Of a stretch of 64,000 nucleotides of DNA, positions 25,202-34,246 are shown piece after piece (within the stretch, counting starts at the first letter, position 1; each line of letters starts with the position of its first letter). Origin of the DNA: DASUPK01 sp963815665. GTDB taxonomy: Bacteria > Actinomycetota > Thermoleophilia > Solirubrobacterales > 70-9. The position numbers were made by a program, and so were the translations under genes. The notes under the pieces were generated by a model. The model saw nothing but the letters and a program-made list of their open reading frames with translations. It ran no database searches and was not told where the DNA came from. The stretch spans positions 124,001 through 188,000 of the forward strand of contig CAWFHN010000006.1 in the NCBI GenBank assembly GCA_963815665.1. The letters are read 5' to 3'.

Positions 25202-26095
25202 CTATGTCCCCCGGGATGGTAGCCGCGGGGCACTGGCGAGGTAGGTCGCCGCCATGTCCTTCTCGCCATGCTCCTCGGCGGCCTCACCGAGCTGGGAGCG
25301 GATCGCCTCGAGCATCGGCAGGTCGAGGTCGTGCCGCTGCGCCGCCTCGAGCACGAGGCCGGCGTCCTTCGCGGCGAGCCCGAGCTTGAAGGCGGGCTCG
25401 AAGCTGCGCTCGATCATCATCCTGCCCTTCGTCTGCGCATAGGCGTTGTCGATCGGGCCGCCGGAGATCGTCTCCAGGAACTGGGCGGGGTCGATGTCGA
25501 TCCCCTCGGCAAAGGCGATCGTCTCCCCCAGCCCCTCCACCAGCGATAGCAGCCAGGAGTTGATCACCAGCTTCATCCGTGTCCCGATCCCGGCCTCCCC
25601 CAGCCAGACGGCCTTCTGGGCGATCGCGTCGAAGATCGGCCCGCAGTTCTCGCGGGCGTCCTCGGGTCCCGATGCGAGCACGGTCAGCTTGCCCTGTTCG
25701 GCCGGCTGCTTGGTGCCCACCACCGGGGCGTCGACCAGGACCAGACCGTGCCGGTCGGCCAGGGCCGCGCAGCGCTCCGTGCCCTCGATGCCGATCGTGC
25801 TCATCTGCAGCCAGGTCGCGCCCTCGCCGATGCCGGCCAGGACACCGTCGGAGCCCTCCATCGTGGAGGTGACCGCGTCCGCGTCGCTCAGGATCGTCAG
25901 GACCACGGAGGCCCCGGAGGCCGCCTCGGCGGCGGTGTCGGCGACCGCGATCCCGTCCTCGGCGAGCGCCTCGGCCTTCTCGCGCGACCTGTTCCACGCG
26001 CGTACCTGGAGCCCCGCGTTCGCGATGTTGCGGGCCATCGGCAGGCCCATCGTCCCGCCGGCTCCGATCACCGCGACTGTCTCGCTGGCGTTCAT
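25202..26095 (-). CDS. NAD(P)-dependent 3-hydroxyisobutyrate-type dehydrogenase
   Basis: A 297-residue beta-hydroxyacid dehydrogenase. The dinucleotide loop is VAVIGAGGTMGLPMARNIA; the catalytic Lys is in GIGTRMKLVINSW, with the expected NxxxK-type spacing. Substrate could be 3-hydroxyisobutyrate or another small hydroxyacid or imine (imine-reductase-like members share this fold). Its stop is three bases from the tmRNA 5' end. Confidence 0.9.
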   Translation of the reverse strand: MNASETVAVIGAGGTMGLPMARNIANAGLQVRAWNRSREKAEALAEDGIAVADTAAEAASGASVVLTILSDADAVTSTMEGSDGVLAGIGEGATWLQMSTIGIEGTERCAALADRHGLVLVDAPVVGTKQPAEQGKLTVLASGPEDARENCGPIFDAIAQKAVWLGEAGIGTRMKLVINSWLLSLVEGLGETIAFAEGIDIDPAQFLETISGGPIDNAYAQTKGRMMIERSFEPAFKLGLAAKDAGLVLEAAQRHDLDLPMLEAIRSQLGEAAEEHGEKDMAATYLASAPRLPSRGT

Positions 26096-26140
26096 GCCCG
26101 GGGAAGCTACCCGTCCGGCGGGCAGCCCGAAACTCGAGCG

Positions 26141-27139
26141 CTAACAGCTCGCCGTGACGTAGCAGCGCAGCGCAGGCTCCTTCGAGACGTGTGGGTAGGT
26201 GGCGACGGTGACACCGACGTCCGCGACCGAGGAGGCCTCGTCCGTGGCGAAGGTCAACGGGTTGACGCCCGGCATCAGCAGCTGCCTGCAGAGCCCGGTG
26301 CCGATCAGCCGCAACGGGTCCGCGGGCCCCGGGTGGGTGAGCGCGTCGATCGCGATCGCGTAGGCGACCGGGTCATAGGTGCCGATCGCGAGGTGGTCGC
26401 TCACGTCGAGCGGGCAGATCTGCTGGATCGCCGTGTTCGTGATCTCGCCGCCCCCTCCGTGCAGCGAGCTGCCCTGTCCGGTGATGTTCGGGAAGACGAC
26501 CTCGTCCAGGCGCGTGTAGGCAACCGTGTACGAGATCCCGGGGAAGGTCTCCTGGTAGGAGTTGAGCGCCTGGATGAAATCGGCCTTGTCCCGCTGCTGC
26601 CAGAACGCCGGCGCACAGCCGGGGATGCAGACCGGGTCCGCATCGAGGGTCCCGTGGTTGCTCGGCGAGAGGCCGATCTCGTCGTCGACCATCGTCCGCG
26701 TGTCGGGCCAGAACCGGAACGCCCAGCGCGGCACCATGCCGCCCTGGCTGTGGCCGATGATCGAGATCCTCCGGCCGGCGTGCGCGTGCATGGTCCGGAT
26801 CGCGTTGACGACGTACTCCCCGGCGACCTGGATGTCGCCCATGCCGTTCCCGGGCAGGGCGACGACGCACCAGGGAATGCCGAGCTTGGTCAGCGCCGGC
26901 TCCCAGTTCCATGAGAAATCCGACTTGGGGCTGTAGGCGGTTCCGGGGACGAGCAGAACCGGACCCAGGTTGCCGGCCGCGAGGTTGCCCTTGCAGGTCA
27001 GCGCGGCATCGAGGTCGGCCTGGGGGACGCTCAGCGCGGGGCCGGGCTGGTCGGGCGGCTCGTAGGTGATCGCCTCGGCCGTCGCGGGCAGGAGCAGCGC
27101 CGCGCCGATCGCCACCAGGGTTGTCAGCGTCCTCTTCAT
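26141..27139 (-). CDS. Secreted CalB-like lipase (copy 1)
   Basis: A 332-residue exported esterase/lipase. A signal peptide ends near AEA (residue 22). The nucleophile elbow is IGHSQGG (about 130). The pattern of a Trp-rich lid region (DFSWNWEPALTKLGIPW), several Cys and absence of a canonical G-H-S-M-G resembles Candida antarctica lipase B-type enzymes found in actinobacteria. AAGGAGG precedes ATG 27139. It forms a tandem pair with the next gene (22 bases apart). Confidence 0.85.
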   Translation of the reverse strand: MKRTLTTLVAIGAALLLPATAEAITYEPPDQPGPALSVPQADLDAALTCKGNLAAGNLGPVLLVPGTAYSPKSDFSWNWEPALTKLGIPWCVVALPGNGMGDIQVAGEYVVNAIRTMHAHAGRRISIIGHSQGGMVPRWAFRFWPDTRTMVDDEIGLSPSNHGTLDADPVCIPGCAPAFWQQRDKADFIQALNSYQETFPGISYTVAYTRLDEVVFPNITGQGSSLHGGGGEITNTAIQQICPLDVSDHLAIGTYDPVAYAIAIDALTHPGPADPLRLIGTGLCRQLLMPGVNPLTFATDEASSVADVGVTVATYPHVSKEPALRCYVTASC

Positions 27140-27161
27140 CTCGCCCTCCTTGGCGCCGGTG

Positions 27162-28232
27162 CTAGTGGCCCTTCTTCTGCTTCGGGCAGCTCGCGGTCAC
27201 GTAGCAGGCGAGTGGCGGCTCGGCCGTGATCTGGGGAGCGGTGGCGGTGTTGAACGCCAGGTCCGCCCCCGCGGAGGCGAGATCGGTCGCATAGGTGACG
27301 GGGTTGATCCCCGGCATCAGCGGCTGGGTGCAGACGCTCGAGGGGATGCGCGAAGGATCGGCGGGGCCGGGATGATCCAGAGCGTCGATCGCCAGGGCGT
27401 ACGCGACGTTGTCCTGCGTGCCGATGGCCAGGTGCTCGGAGGGGTCCAGCGGGCAGATCTGCTGGATCGCCTCGTTGGTGATCTCTCCCCCTCCCCCATG
27501 CAGCGAGGAGCTACCCGAGTCATCGGAGTTCGGAGTCACGATCTCGTCGAAGTGGCTGTAGATCTCGGTGTAGGAGATCCCGGGGAAGGTCTCCTGATAG
27601 GAGTTGAGCGCCTGGATGAAGTCGGAGATGTCGCGCTGCTGCCAGTCGGCGGCCGCGCAGCTGAAGCTGCAGAGGGGATCCGCCCCGGTCGTCCCGTGAT
27701 TGCTCGGAGCGAAGCCGATCTGGTCTTCCACCATCGCCCGCGTATCGGGCCAGAAGCGAAGCGGCCAGCGGGGCAGCATGCCCCCCTGGCTGTGGCCGAT
27801 GATCGAGATCCTCCTGCCGGCGTCGGCGTACATGGTCCGGATCGCGTTGACCACGTACCCGCCCGAGACCTGGACGTCTCCGAGTGCGTTGCCCGGCAGC
27901 GTCACCGCGCACCACGGGATCCCCAGCTTGCTGAGGGCGGGCTCCCAGTTCCAGGAGAAGTTCGAGTGCGGATTGCTGCCGGTCCCGGGGACCAGCAGGA
28001 CGGGGGCGCGGCCGGCGCCGGCGAGGTTGCCGGTGCACTCCAGGCTGGCATCGAGCTTGTCCTGGGGAACGCTCAACGCCGGCCCGGGCTGGTCCACCGG
28101 CGCATAGGTGATCGCCGCGGCCGAGGCAGGCACGAGCAGCGACGCGGCGGCGATCGCGCCGACGAGCCCTCTGCCCAGGAGCCCACTCCTCACGAACGCG
28201 ACAGTACCAACTCCTTGGTATCGCTGAGACAC
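27162..28232 (-). CDS. Secreted CalB-like lipase (copy 2)
   Basis: A 356-residue paralogue of the adjacent lipase, sharing GHSQGG, SNWEPALSKLGIPW and YSHFDE segments. The GTG at 28232 follows GGGAGGGAG almost without spacing; GTG 28193 is an alternative start that would leave a normal signal peptide. It ends in a basic tail (PKQKKGH). The pair arose by duplication and both are probably secreted on the same transcript. Confidence 0.83.
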   Translation of the reverse strand: MSQRYQGVGTVAFVRSGLLGRGLVGAIAAASLLVPASAAAITYAPVDQPGPALSVPQDKLDASLECTGNLAGAGRAPVLLVPGTGSNPHSNFSWNWEPALSKLGIPWCAVTLPGNALGDVQVSGGYVVNAIRTMYADAGRRISIIGHSQGGMLPRWPLRFWPDTRAMVEDQIGFAPSNHGTTGADPLCSFSCAAADWQQRDISDFIQALNSYQETFPGISYTEIYSHFDEIVTPNSDDSGSSSLHGGGGEITNEAIQQICPLDPSEHLAIGTQDNVAYALAIDALDHPGPADPSRIPSSVCTQPLMPGINPVTYATDLASAGADLAFNTATAPQITAEPPLACYVTASCPKQKKGH

Positions 28233-28303
28233 CTCCCTCCCCCTGTCTCGCCAGGTTCCCTTAGGGCCGGTGAAGGCGCGGCGCTAGATTTGCACCGAGA
28301 GAC

Positions 28304-29138
28304 ATGGAGGCCCACCAGCGAACCGAGCTCGAGCCGATCCATCCCGGGTCCGGGCGTCGCGAAGGGCTGCTGAAGCGGATCGGGAGCGTCCTGGCCGCGA
28401 TCGGCCTGGTCATCGCCAAGATCGGCGCCAAGGCGAAGCTACTGCTGGTGGCGCTGCCCGAAGCTGAAGATGTTCTCCACCTCGGCCTCGATGCTCGTCT
28501 CGATCGCCGCCTACCAGCTGATCTTCGGCTGGCTCTTCTCGATCGGCTTCGTGCTCCTGCTGCTCCTGCACGAGCTCGGGCACGTGTTCCAGCTCCGCCG
28601 GGAGGGGATCAAGGCCTCGGCGCCGATGTTCATCCCCTTCATGGGCGCCGTCATCTCCGCGAAGTCGATGGGCGACGACGCCGCCGCGGAGGCCCGCGTC
28701 GGGCTCGCCGGCCCGATCCTGGGATCCATCGCCACCTTGGTCCCGCTCGGGATCTGGCTCGCGACCGGCAGCGACTTCTGGCGCGCCCTCGCCTTCATCG
28801 GCTTCTTCCTCAACCTCTTCAACCTGGTCCCGGTCCTGCCGCTCGACGGCGGGCGGGCGATGGCCGCGCTGTCCCCATGGGTCTGGATCGTCGGCTTCGC
28901 CGGGCTCGTGGCCATGGCCTTCGTGTTCCCCAGCCCGATCCTGCTCATCATCCTTCTGCTCGGCGGCATGGAGACGTGGCGCCGCTGGAAGGCGCGGAAT
29001 ACCCCCGAGGGACGCGCCTACCACCGCATCCCGACGCGCACCCGCGTGCTGGTCGCGGGCACCTACCTGCTGCTGATCGCCGCGTTGGCGCTCGGCACGT
29101 CGGTGACGCACCTGCCGCGCGGCCTCTCGGACGTCTAG
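28304..29138 (+). pseudogene. Site-2 protease-like (M50) membrane peptidase, frameshifted
   Basis: ATG 28304 begins a frame (MEAHQRTELEPIHPGSG, LLLVALP) that then loses sense. The frame continuing at 28470 gives MFSTSASMLVSIAAYQLIFGW and the full peptidase. Removing one C from CCC 28457-28459 joins the two into a protein of about 277 residues. The peptidase part has the zinc motif HELGH inside a helix and the second motif LVPVLPLDGGR, both complete, plus about six helices. Site-2 proteases cut transmembrane regulators. The first part supplies one further helix. Pseudogene or sequencing indel. Confidence 0.7.
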
Positions 29139-29143
29139 GGTTT

Positions 29144-31737
29144 CTAGAGCGCCAGCTTCGGCTTGACGTCCCGCAGGAACTGGCGCGGCATGCCGGGGAC
29201 GTCGGCGAGGTCATCGACGGACTTGAAGCCCTGCTGGCGCTCGCGGTAGGTGATCACGCGGGTCGCCTGCGTCACAGAGAAGCCGATGTCGCGAAGCTGC
29301 TCGAAGGTGGCCTGGTTGAGGTTGGTCCGGTCGCCCACTTCGGTCTCGGGCTCCGGATCAGGCTTCGGCGCCGCGGCCTTCTCCTCGACCTTGGGCTTGG
29401 GCTCGCCTTCGACATCCTTGTCCTCCTCGACCTCCTGGCCGGGCCCCACGCCGAGGATCGCTCCGACGGTGCGGCCCAGGATGCCGCCCCGCTCCTCCTC
29501 GTCCTCGCCCTCGGCCGCTCCGACCGGCTCTGACGGATTCGGCGCGGCGGCCTCGGAGCTGCGCATCGAGACCACCCAATCGTCTCGGTCCGCGTCCGCT
29601 GACCTCGAATGCTCCTCGGCGGGTGCCGGGTTGCTTGGCGGCGCCGGCGGTGGTGGCTCCGGCGGTGTCTCCGGCGGCTGCACCGGCGAGGCGCCCAGCT
29701 CCTCGGCCGTCCGCATGCCGCTCGCGGCCGCGGTCTCCGCGGCCTGCGCCCTGCGCTCTGCCTCCTTGGCCCGCGCCTCGGCCGCGCTGACACGCTCCAG
29801 AACCTCGCGAAGCCTCTGCTCGCGCTCATCCTCCTCCAGCTTGAGCTGGGCGAGCCGCTCCGCGTCGGCCGCTCGCTGCTCGGCTTCCTGGGCCCGCAGC
29901 TCGATTGCCTCGAGTCGCTTGTAGGCATCCTCCATGGCCCGGTCGCGCTGCTCGCGCTCCGCCCGGAGCCGGCGCTCGGCCTCCTCCACGGCACCGGATA
30001 GGCGGCGGGTCTCGCCACCCAGCTTCTCCTCAACCTCCGCTCCGAGGCGCTCCTCGGCCTCGGCTCGCACCCGTTCCTCGGCCTCGCGTCGAGCCTGCTC
30101 GGACGCCTGTGCGACCCGGGCATCGGCGTCGCGGCGCGCCTGCTCGATGGCCTCGCGGGTCCGCTCCTCGACCTCCTGCCGGACCCGCTCGGACTCCTCG
30201 CGCGCGCGCTGCTCGCTTTCGCGGCGCAGGCGGTCGGCCTCCTCCCTGAGCTTCGCCTCCGTCTCCTCGCGGGCCTCCTCCTGGGCCTGCCGCCTGGCCT
30301 GATCGGCGGCCATCCTGATCAGCTGCTCGGTCTCCTCCTCGGCCCTCTTCACACGCTCCTCTGCGCTGCGCTCCAGCTCCTCCGCACGGCGCACGCGCTC
30401 GTCGGCCTCGCTTCGCACCTGCTCCTCCGCATCGGAGGCCGGGACCGCCGGTGGCGCAGCGGGCTCGCGCTCGGGCGGGGCGTCGTATGGCCGTGGCGGC
30501 GTGACGTCTGGCGGCAGCGCGGAGCCGGCCTCGACGGGCTTCTCGGGCTTCTCCGGCTCCTCGGGCTCCTCGGACTTCTCCGGCTCCTCGGGCTTCTCCG
30601 CACCCTCCCGAGCAAGGCGATCGATCTCCTCCTGGAGCGAGCCACCCTCGGCGGGCGGGGTGAGCTCGACGGGCTGCTTGGGCTCAGGCGGGCTCGGCGC
30701 CTCCGTAGTCCCGGATGCCGAGGCCGCCAGTTCCGCGCCCGACGCATCGGGGACGGGGGTCTCAGCGGACTCCTTCCCCTCCTCGGAAGATCTTCGGCCG
30801 AAGCCGGCGGGGGCGCTCTCCGGCTCGGGCGCGATCGGTGTGAGCGCCGTGTCATCCGGCGCCTCGCCCTCCGGGCCACTGCCCGGTGGCACCCACTGCG
30901 AGGGGGCGGGGGCGCTCGGCTCCTCGACCTGCTCCTCCACATCCTCCTCGGGCTCCTCGGATTCTCGGGCTCCTCGGGCTTCTCCGGCTCCTCGGGCTTC
31001 TCCGGCTCCTCGGACTTCTCGTCCTCGAGGCCGATCGGCACCTCCTCGAGGTCCTTCTTGCCCTTGTCCTCTTCCTCCGCCTTGGCCTGATTCGACGCGC
31101 CCTCGCCCAGGCCAAGCGCTGCGGCCAGCATCGTGGACTTCTCCTCCGCATCCGATGACGCCTCGACCTCGGCGCCGTCCTCCTTCGGCTCGGGCGGTGC
31201 CTCTCCCTTGCGCTCCGCCTTCCGGCGCGCCCGGTCCTCCTTGCGCTTCTGGCGCTCCTCGCGGCGGCGCTTGCGCTCCTCCTCCCAGGCCTTGCGATCC
31301 TGGTCCTCGGCGCGCCGCTTCTCGTCGGCGACTCGCTGGCGCTTCGCCTTGCGCTCCTCGCGCCGGCTCTTGCGGCTCGGCTTGCCCTTCTCGGCGCTCC
31401 CGACCTCGGCTGCCGGCTTGGCCTCAGGCTCGGCCTTGGCGTCGGGCTTGGCCTTAGCGTCGGGCTTGGTCTTTGCCTCAGTCTCGACCTTGGCGTCCGG
31501 TTTGGCCTTCGGCGCCGGCGCCTCCGCGACCCTGCCCTCGGCCTTGGCCTTCTTCTTGGCCCGGCGCGCGTCGCCGCGCGACACCTGTGCCCCGGATTCG
31601 CGGTCCTTGCGGCGCCGGCGACTGATCAGCAGCAGGAGGATCAGAAGCAGGATCACCGCGCCGGCGATGGCGTACGCCTCGGCAGGGTGGTCCTGAAAGA
31701 AGTCGGAGACCTTGTTGGTATCGATTGCAGCAAGCAT
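29144..31737 (-). pseudogene. Membrane-anchored coiled-coil/HhH protein, frameshifted
   Basis: Two overlapping frames join near 30955-30965, inside Glu-Pro-Lys repeats, into a protein of about 865 residues. From N to C: a short extracytoplasmic stretch, one TM helix (AYAIAGAVILLLILLLL), a basic RRRRK, Lys/Ala-rich and EPEKPEEPE-rich linkers, a long Ala/Glu/Arg coiled coil, and a ComEA-like helix-hairpin-helix module (LNQATFEQLRDIGFS, DLADVPGMPRQFLRDV). The HhH may bind DNA. It could tether DNA to the membrane. A one-base loss in the repeat is the simplest cause of the break; ATG 31737 is chosen, GTG 31758 is possible. Confidence 0.6.
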
Positions 31738-31814
31738 CGACGTGCACAATCGTTGCACGGGACTTCGGTTCTCGTGCAGCAGCCTTTGCCCTGCTGCCGG
31801 TCGCTTTCTTGCCT

Positions 31815-31981
31815 CTAGTGCCCCGTCCGGGAACGTTCGCCAGGAAATAACGCAGCCCAGGTGCCTCCAGGCGAGGACGCAGGGAGTCGGAATACCAGCG
31901 CTATTCGGACGACTGACGACGAAGCCTGGTGGTGATCTGGGCCAGTCATTTCCGGTGAAACGTTTCTGGGCGGGGCACTAG
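31815..31981. mobile_element. Foldback MITE-like element, family 1
   Basis: A 167-base segment flanked on both sides by CTAG. Its ends are perfect inverted repeats (TAGTGCCCCG, ten bases), and similarity of the two arms continues with mismatches to the centre (AGCGCT near 31897), so the whole would fold as one hairpin. No coding frame. A TA target inside CTAG duplicated on insertion fits IS630/Tc1-mariner-type transposition. Its right end supplies the TAG stop codon of smpB. No transposase lies in the window. Confidence 0.6.
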
Positions 31982-32463
31982 TTGAGGCGCTGCTTGAAAT
32001 CGCGCTCGACCTCGCGGCGCAGATCCCGGTCGGCGATCTCGCGCCGCCGGTCGCGGCCCTCCTTGCCCTTCGCCAGGGCGAGCTCCACCTTGGCCCTCGG
32101 GCCCTTGAAGTAGATCCGAGTGGGGACCAGCGTCAGCCCGCGTTCGGCGGTCTTGCCGATCAGCCGCTCGATCTCCCGGCGGTGGAGGAGAAGCTTCCGG
32201 GGCCTGTCCGGGTCGTGGTTCTGGTCGGAGGCCGGGAGGTACGGCGGGATGTGAGCGCCGCGCATCCAGACCTCGCCCCTGTCCACCACCGCGTAGGCCT
32301 CGTTGAGCTGGGCCTTGCCTTCGCGGAGCGACTTCACCTCGCTGCCCTGCAGCTCGATCCCCGCCTCCATCCTCTCCAGCACCTGGAACTTGTGCCGGGC
32401 GCGCCGGTTGGTGGCGACGTCCCCGCTCACCGGGGTCCTGGGGTCCTTTCCCTTCTTCGCCAT
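31978..32463 (-). CDS. smpB: SsrA-binding protein SmpB
   Basis: A 161-residue tmRNA-binding protein that escorts tmRNA to stalled ribosomes. It contains NRRARHKFQVLERMEAGIEL, GSEVKSLREGKAQLNEAY and a basic C-terminal helix ending FKQRLN. ATG 32463 (preceded by GGAGGGAG) is preferred to the GTG at 32466. Stop TAG is inside the foldback element boundary. Its tmRNA partner is about 6.8 kb away. Confidence 0.96.
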   Translation of the reverse strand: MAKKGKDPRTPVSGDVATNRRARHKFQVLERMEAGIELQGSEVKSLREGKAQLNEAYAVVDRGEVWMRGAHIPPYLPASDQNHDPDRPRKLLLHRREIERLIGKTAERGLTLVPTRIYFKGPRAKVELALAKGKEGRDRRREIADRDLRREVERDFKQRLN

Positions 32464-32524
32464 CACCGCCGCTCCCTCCGGTGGGGCGCTTTATTCGGGT
32501 ATGCGACGAGCAAAGCGCCCCGCA

Positions 32525-34246
32525 CTAGGAATCCTCGACCGGCAGCAGGTCCACGCGTCCCCGGGGGGCATCGACCCGGTCGACGGTGATCGTCGCCGGA
32601 TCCCCCATCCGAATGGCCGCTCCGCCGCGCAGGCCCGACAGCATGGTCTCGGTTGCATCGAGCTCGTAGCGCTCCCGCCCCCCGATCCGGCGGGCGGGAA
32701 GGAATCCCTCATAGACGTCGGCCAGCGTTCCGCCGAACCGGACGAAGCAGCCGGCGCCCACCACTCCGGAGACCTCTCCCTCGAAGCGAGTATCGGGTCC
32801 TCGCTCGAACAGCTCCCGCTGGAGCAGGAAGGAGGCGCAGACCGAATCGGCATCGCGTTCGGTCCGGGTTGCGTCGCGCTCGCGCTCCGAGCAATGGGCG
32901 CCGAGCTCGGCGAGGCCCTCGGCCCGGGGCGCCTCCTCCCCCGCCCCGATGGCCGAAAGCAGAGCGCGGTGGGCGATCAGGTCCGGGTACCTTCGGATCG
33001 GGGAGGTGAAATGCGCATAGGCGGAGCTCCCCAGGCCGGCGTGGCCGAGGTTGCGGTCGGTGTAATGAGCCGGTTTCAGCGAGCGGAGCACAAGCGATGT
33101 ATACGCCTCGCGGCCATGGCCGCGGCGCTTGGCCTCGCGAGCGACGAGGCGGCTCGCCTCCCCGGCGAGCTCGCCCGCCTGCTGCGGGGAGATCCGGTCG
33201 GGCAGGGCGGGCGTGGGCAGATCGAGGGCTGCGAGCTGCTCGATCAGCCGGCCGATGCGATCGGGATCCGGCTGCTCGTGCACCCGGTAGAGCGCCGGAA
33301 TGCGACGGCGCTCGAGCAGCTCGGCCACCCGCTCGTTGGTGAGGATCATCAGATGCTCGATCAACTCGTGCGCCTCGGTCTGCGGCACCGAGTGGGCTCC
33401 CGTCACCTGGCCGTCCTCGAAGCGGAACTCCGGCTCGAAGCTCTCCACCTCGAGCGAGGAGCGCGGGCGCCGGCCCGCGAGGGTCGCGGCGGCCTCCCTG
33501 GCGAGCTTGAGAGGGTCCGCGATCGATTGCGGCGCCTTCGTGCGCCCGGCGAAGATCTCATCGAGCTGCTCGTAGTTCAGCCGGACGTCCGACCGGATCA
33601 GGCTGCGGTAGAAGCTCGTCGTGAGGGGCTCGCCCGCCTCCGAGAGCTCAATCTCGGTGGTGACCGCGAGCCGATCCCTCTCCGGAGCGAGGCTGCAGGC
33701 GTCGCTCGAGAGCGCATGCGGCAGCATCGGCGCGACCAGGCCCGGCACGTAGGTCGAGTTCGCTCGCCGGTGGGCCTCCTTCTCGACGGCGCTCCCCGGC
33801 CGGACGTGGGCGGCCACGTCCGCGATGTGAATCCAGAGGCGCACACCGTTATCGGTCCTCGAGGCCGAGACGGCGTCGTCGAAGTCGTGCGCGCTTGCGG
33901 GGTCCACCGTGAACGTCGGGAGCTCTCGGAGGTCACGGCGGTCGACGTTCAGGGCCGCGGCCCTCGCCGAGGCGTCCGCGGCCTCCTCCTCGATCCGCTT
34001 GGAGAAGCCCGTCCGCACTTCCCTGTCCTCGAGCATCGCCTCGATCACATCCGACGCCAGCTTGGGATCGCCGAGCTCGCGGACGACCCGCGCGCGGCCG
34101 CGCCCCTGACCAAGCTCCACGAGCGCCATCCGCCCGGGCTTCGCGGCCCGGCGTCCGCCGCCGAGCTCGATCTGCTCGCCCCGCTCGAACAGGAGCTCGC
34201 CGACCAGGAACCGGCCGCGCTTGGAGACTAGGACTACGCGCTTCAG
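32525..34246 (-). CDS. rnr: Ribonuclease R
   Basis: A 3'-5' exoribonuclease that degrades structured RNA and acts with SmpB-tmRNA on damaged messages. The RNB domain has TVDPASAHDFDDA with the catalytic Asp residues, and the S1-like C-terminus is present. The frame extends 39 codons upstream of the first ATG (34129) with the N-terminal segment VSKRGRFLVGELLFERG expected of the family. The only possible start there is CTG 34246, overlapping the TGA of the S41 gene by four bases. Total 573 residues. Confidence 0.9.
   Translation of the reverse strand: MKRVVLVSKRGRFLVGELLFERGEQIELGGGRRAAKPGRMALVELGQGRGRARVVRELGDPKLASDVIEAMLEDREVRTGFSKRIEEEAADASARAAALNVDRRDLRELPTFTVDPASAHDFDDAVSASRTDNGVRLWIHIADVAAHVRPGSAVEKEAHRRANSTYVPGLVAPMLPHALSSDACSLAPERDRLAVTTEIELSEAGEPLTTSFYRSLIRSDVRLNYEQLDEIFAGRTKAPQSIADPLKLAREAAATLAGRRPRSSLEVESFEPEFRFEDGQVTGAHSVPQTEAHELIEHLMILTNERVAELLERRRIPALYRVHEQPDPDRIGRLIEQLAALDLPTPALPDRISPQQAGELAGEASRLVAREAKRRGHGREAYTSLVLRSLKPAHYTDRNLGHAGLGSSAYAHFTSPIRRYPDLIAHRALLSAIGAGEEAPRAEGLAELGAHCSERERDATRTERDADSVCASFLLQRELFERGPDTRFEGEVSGVVGAGCFVRFGGTLADVYEGFLPARRIGGRERYELDATETMLSGLRGGAAIRMGDPATITVDRVDAPRGRVDLLPVEDS

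Noticed and set aside
30950..31020. Tandem DNA repeat array or CRISPR from the repeated GAG-CCC units
   Set aside because: The repeats are codons for Glu-Pro-Lys within one protein and have no unique spacers.
31741..31797. Two small inverted repeats (CGTGCA/TGCACG and GCAGCAG/CTGCTGC) as promoter operator
   Set aside because: Six- and seven-base arms in a high-GC region are expected by chance; no supporting promoter elements.
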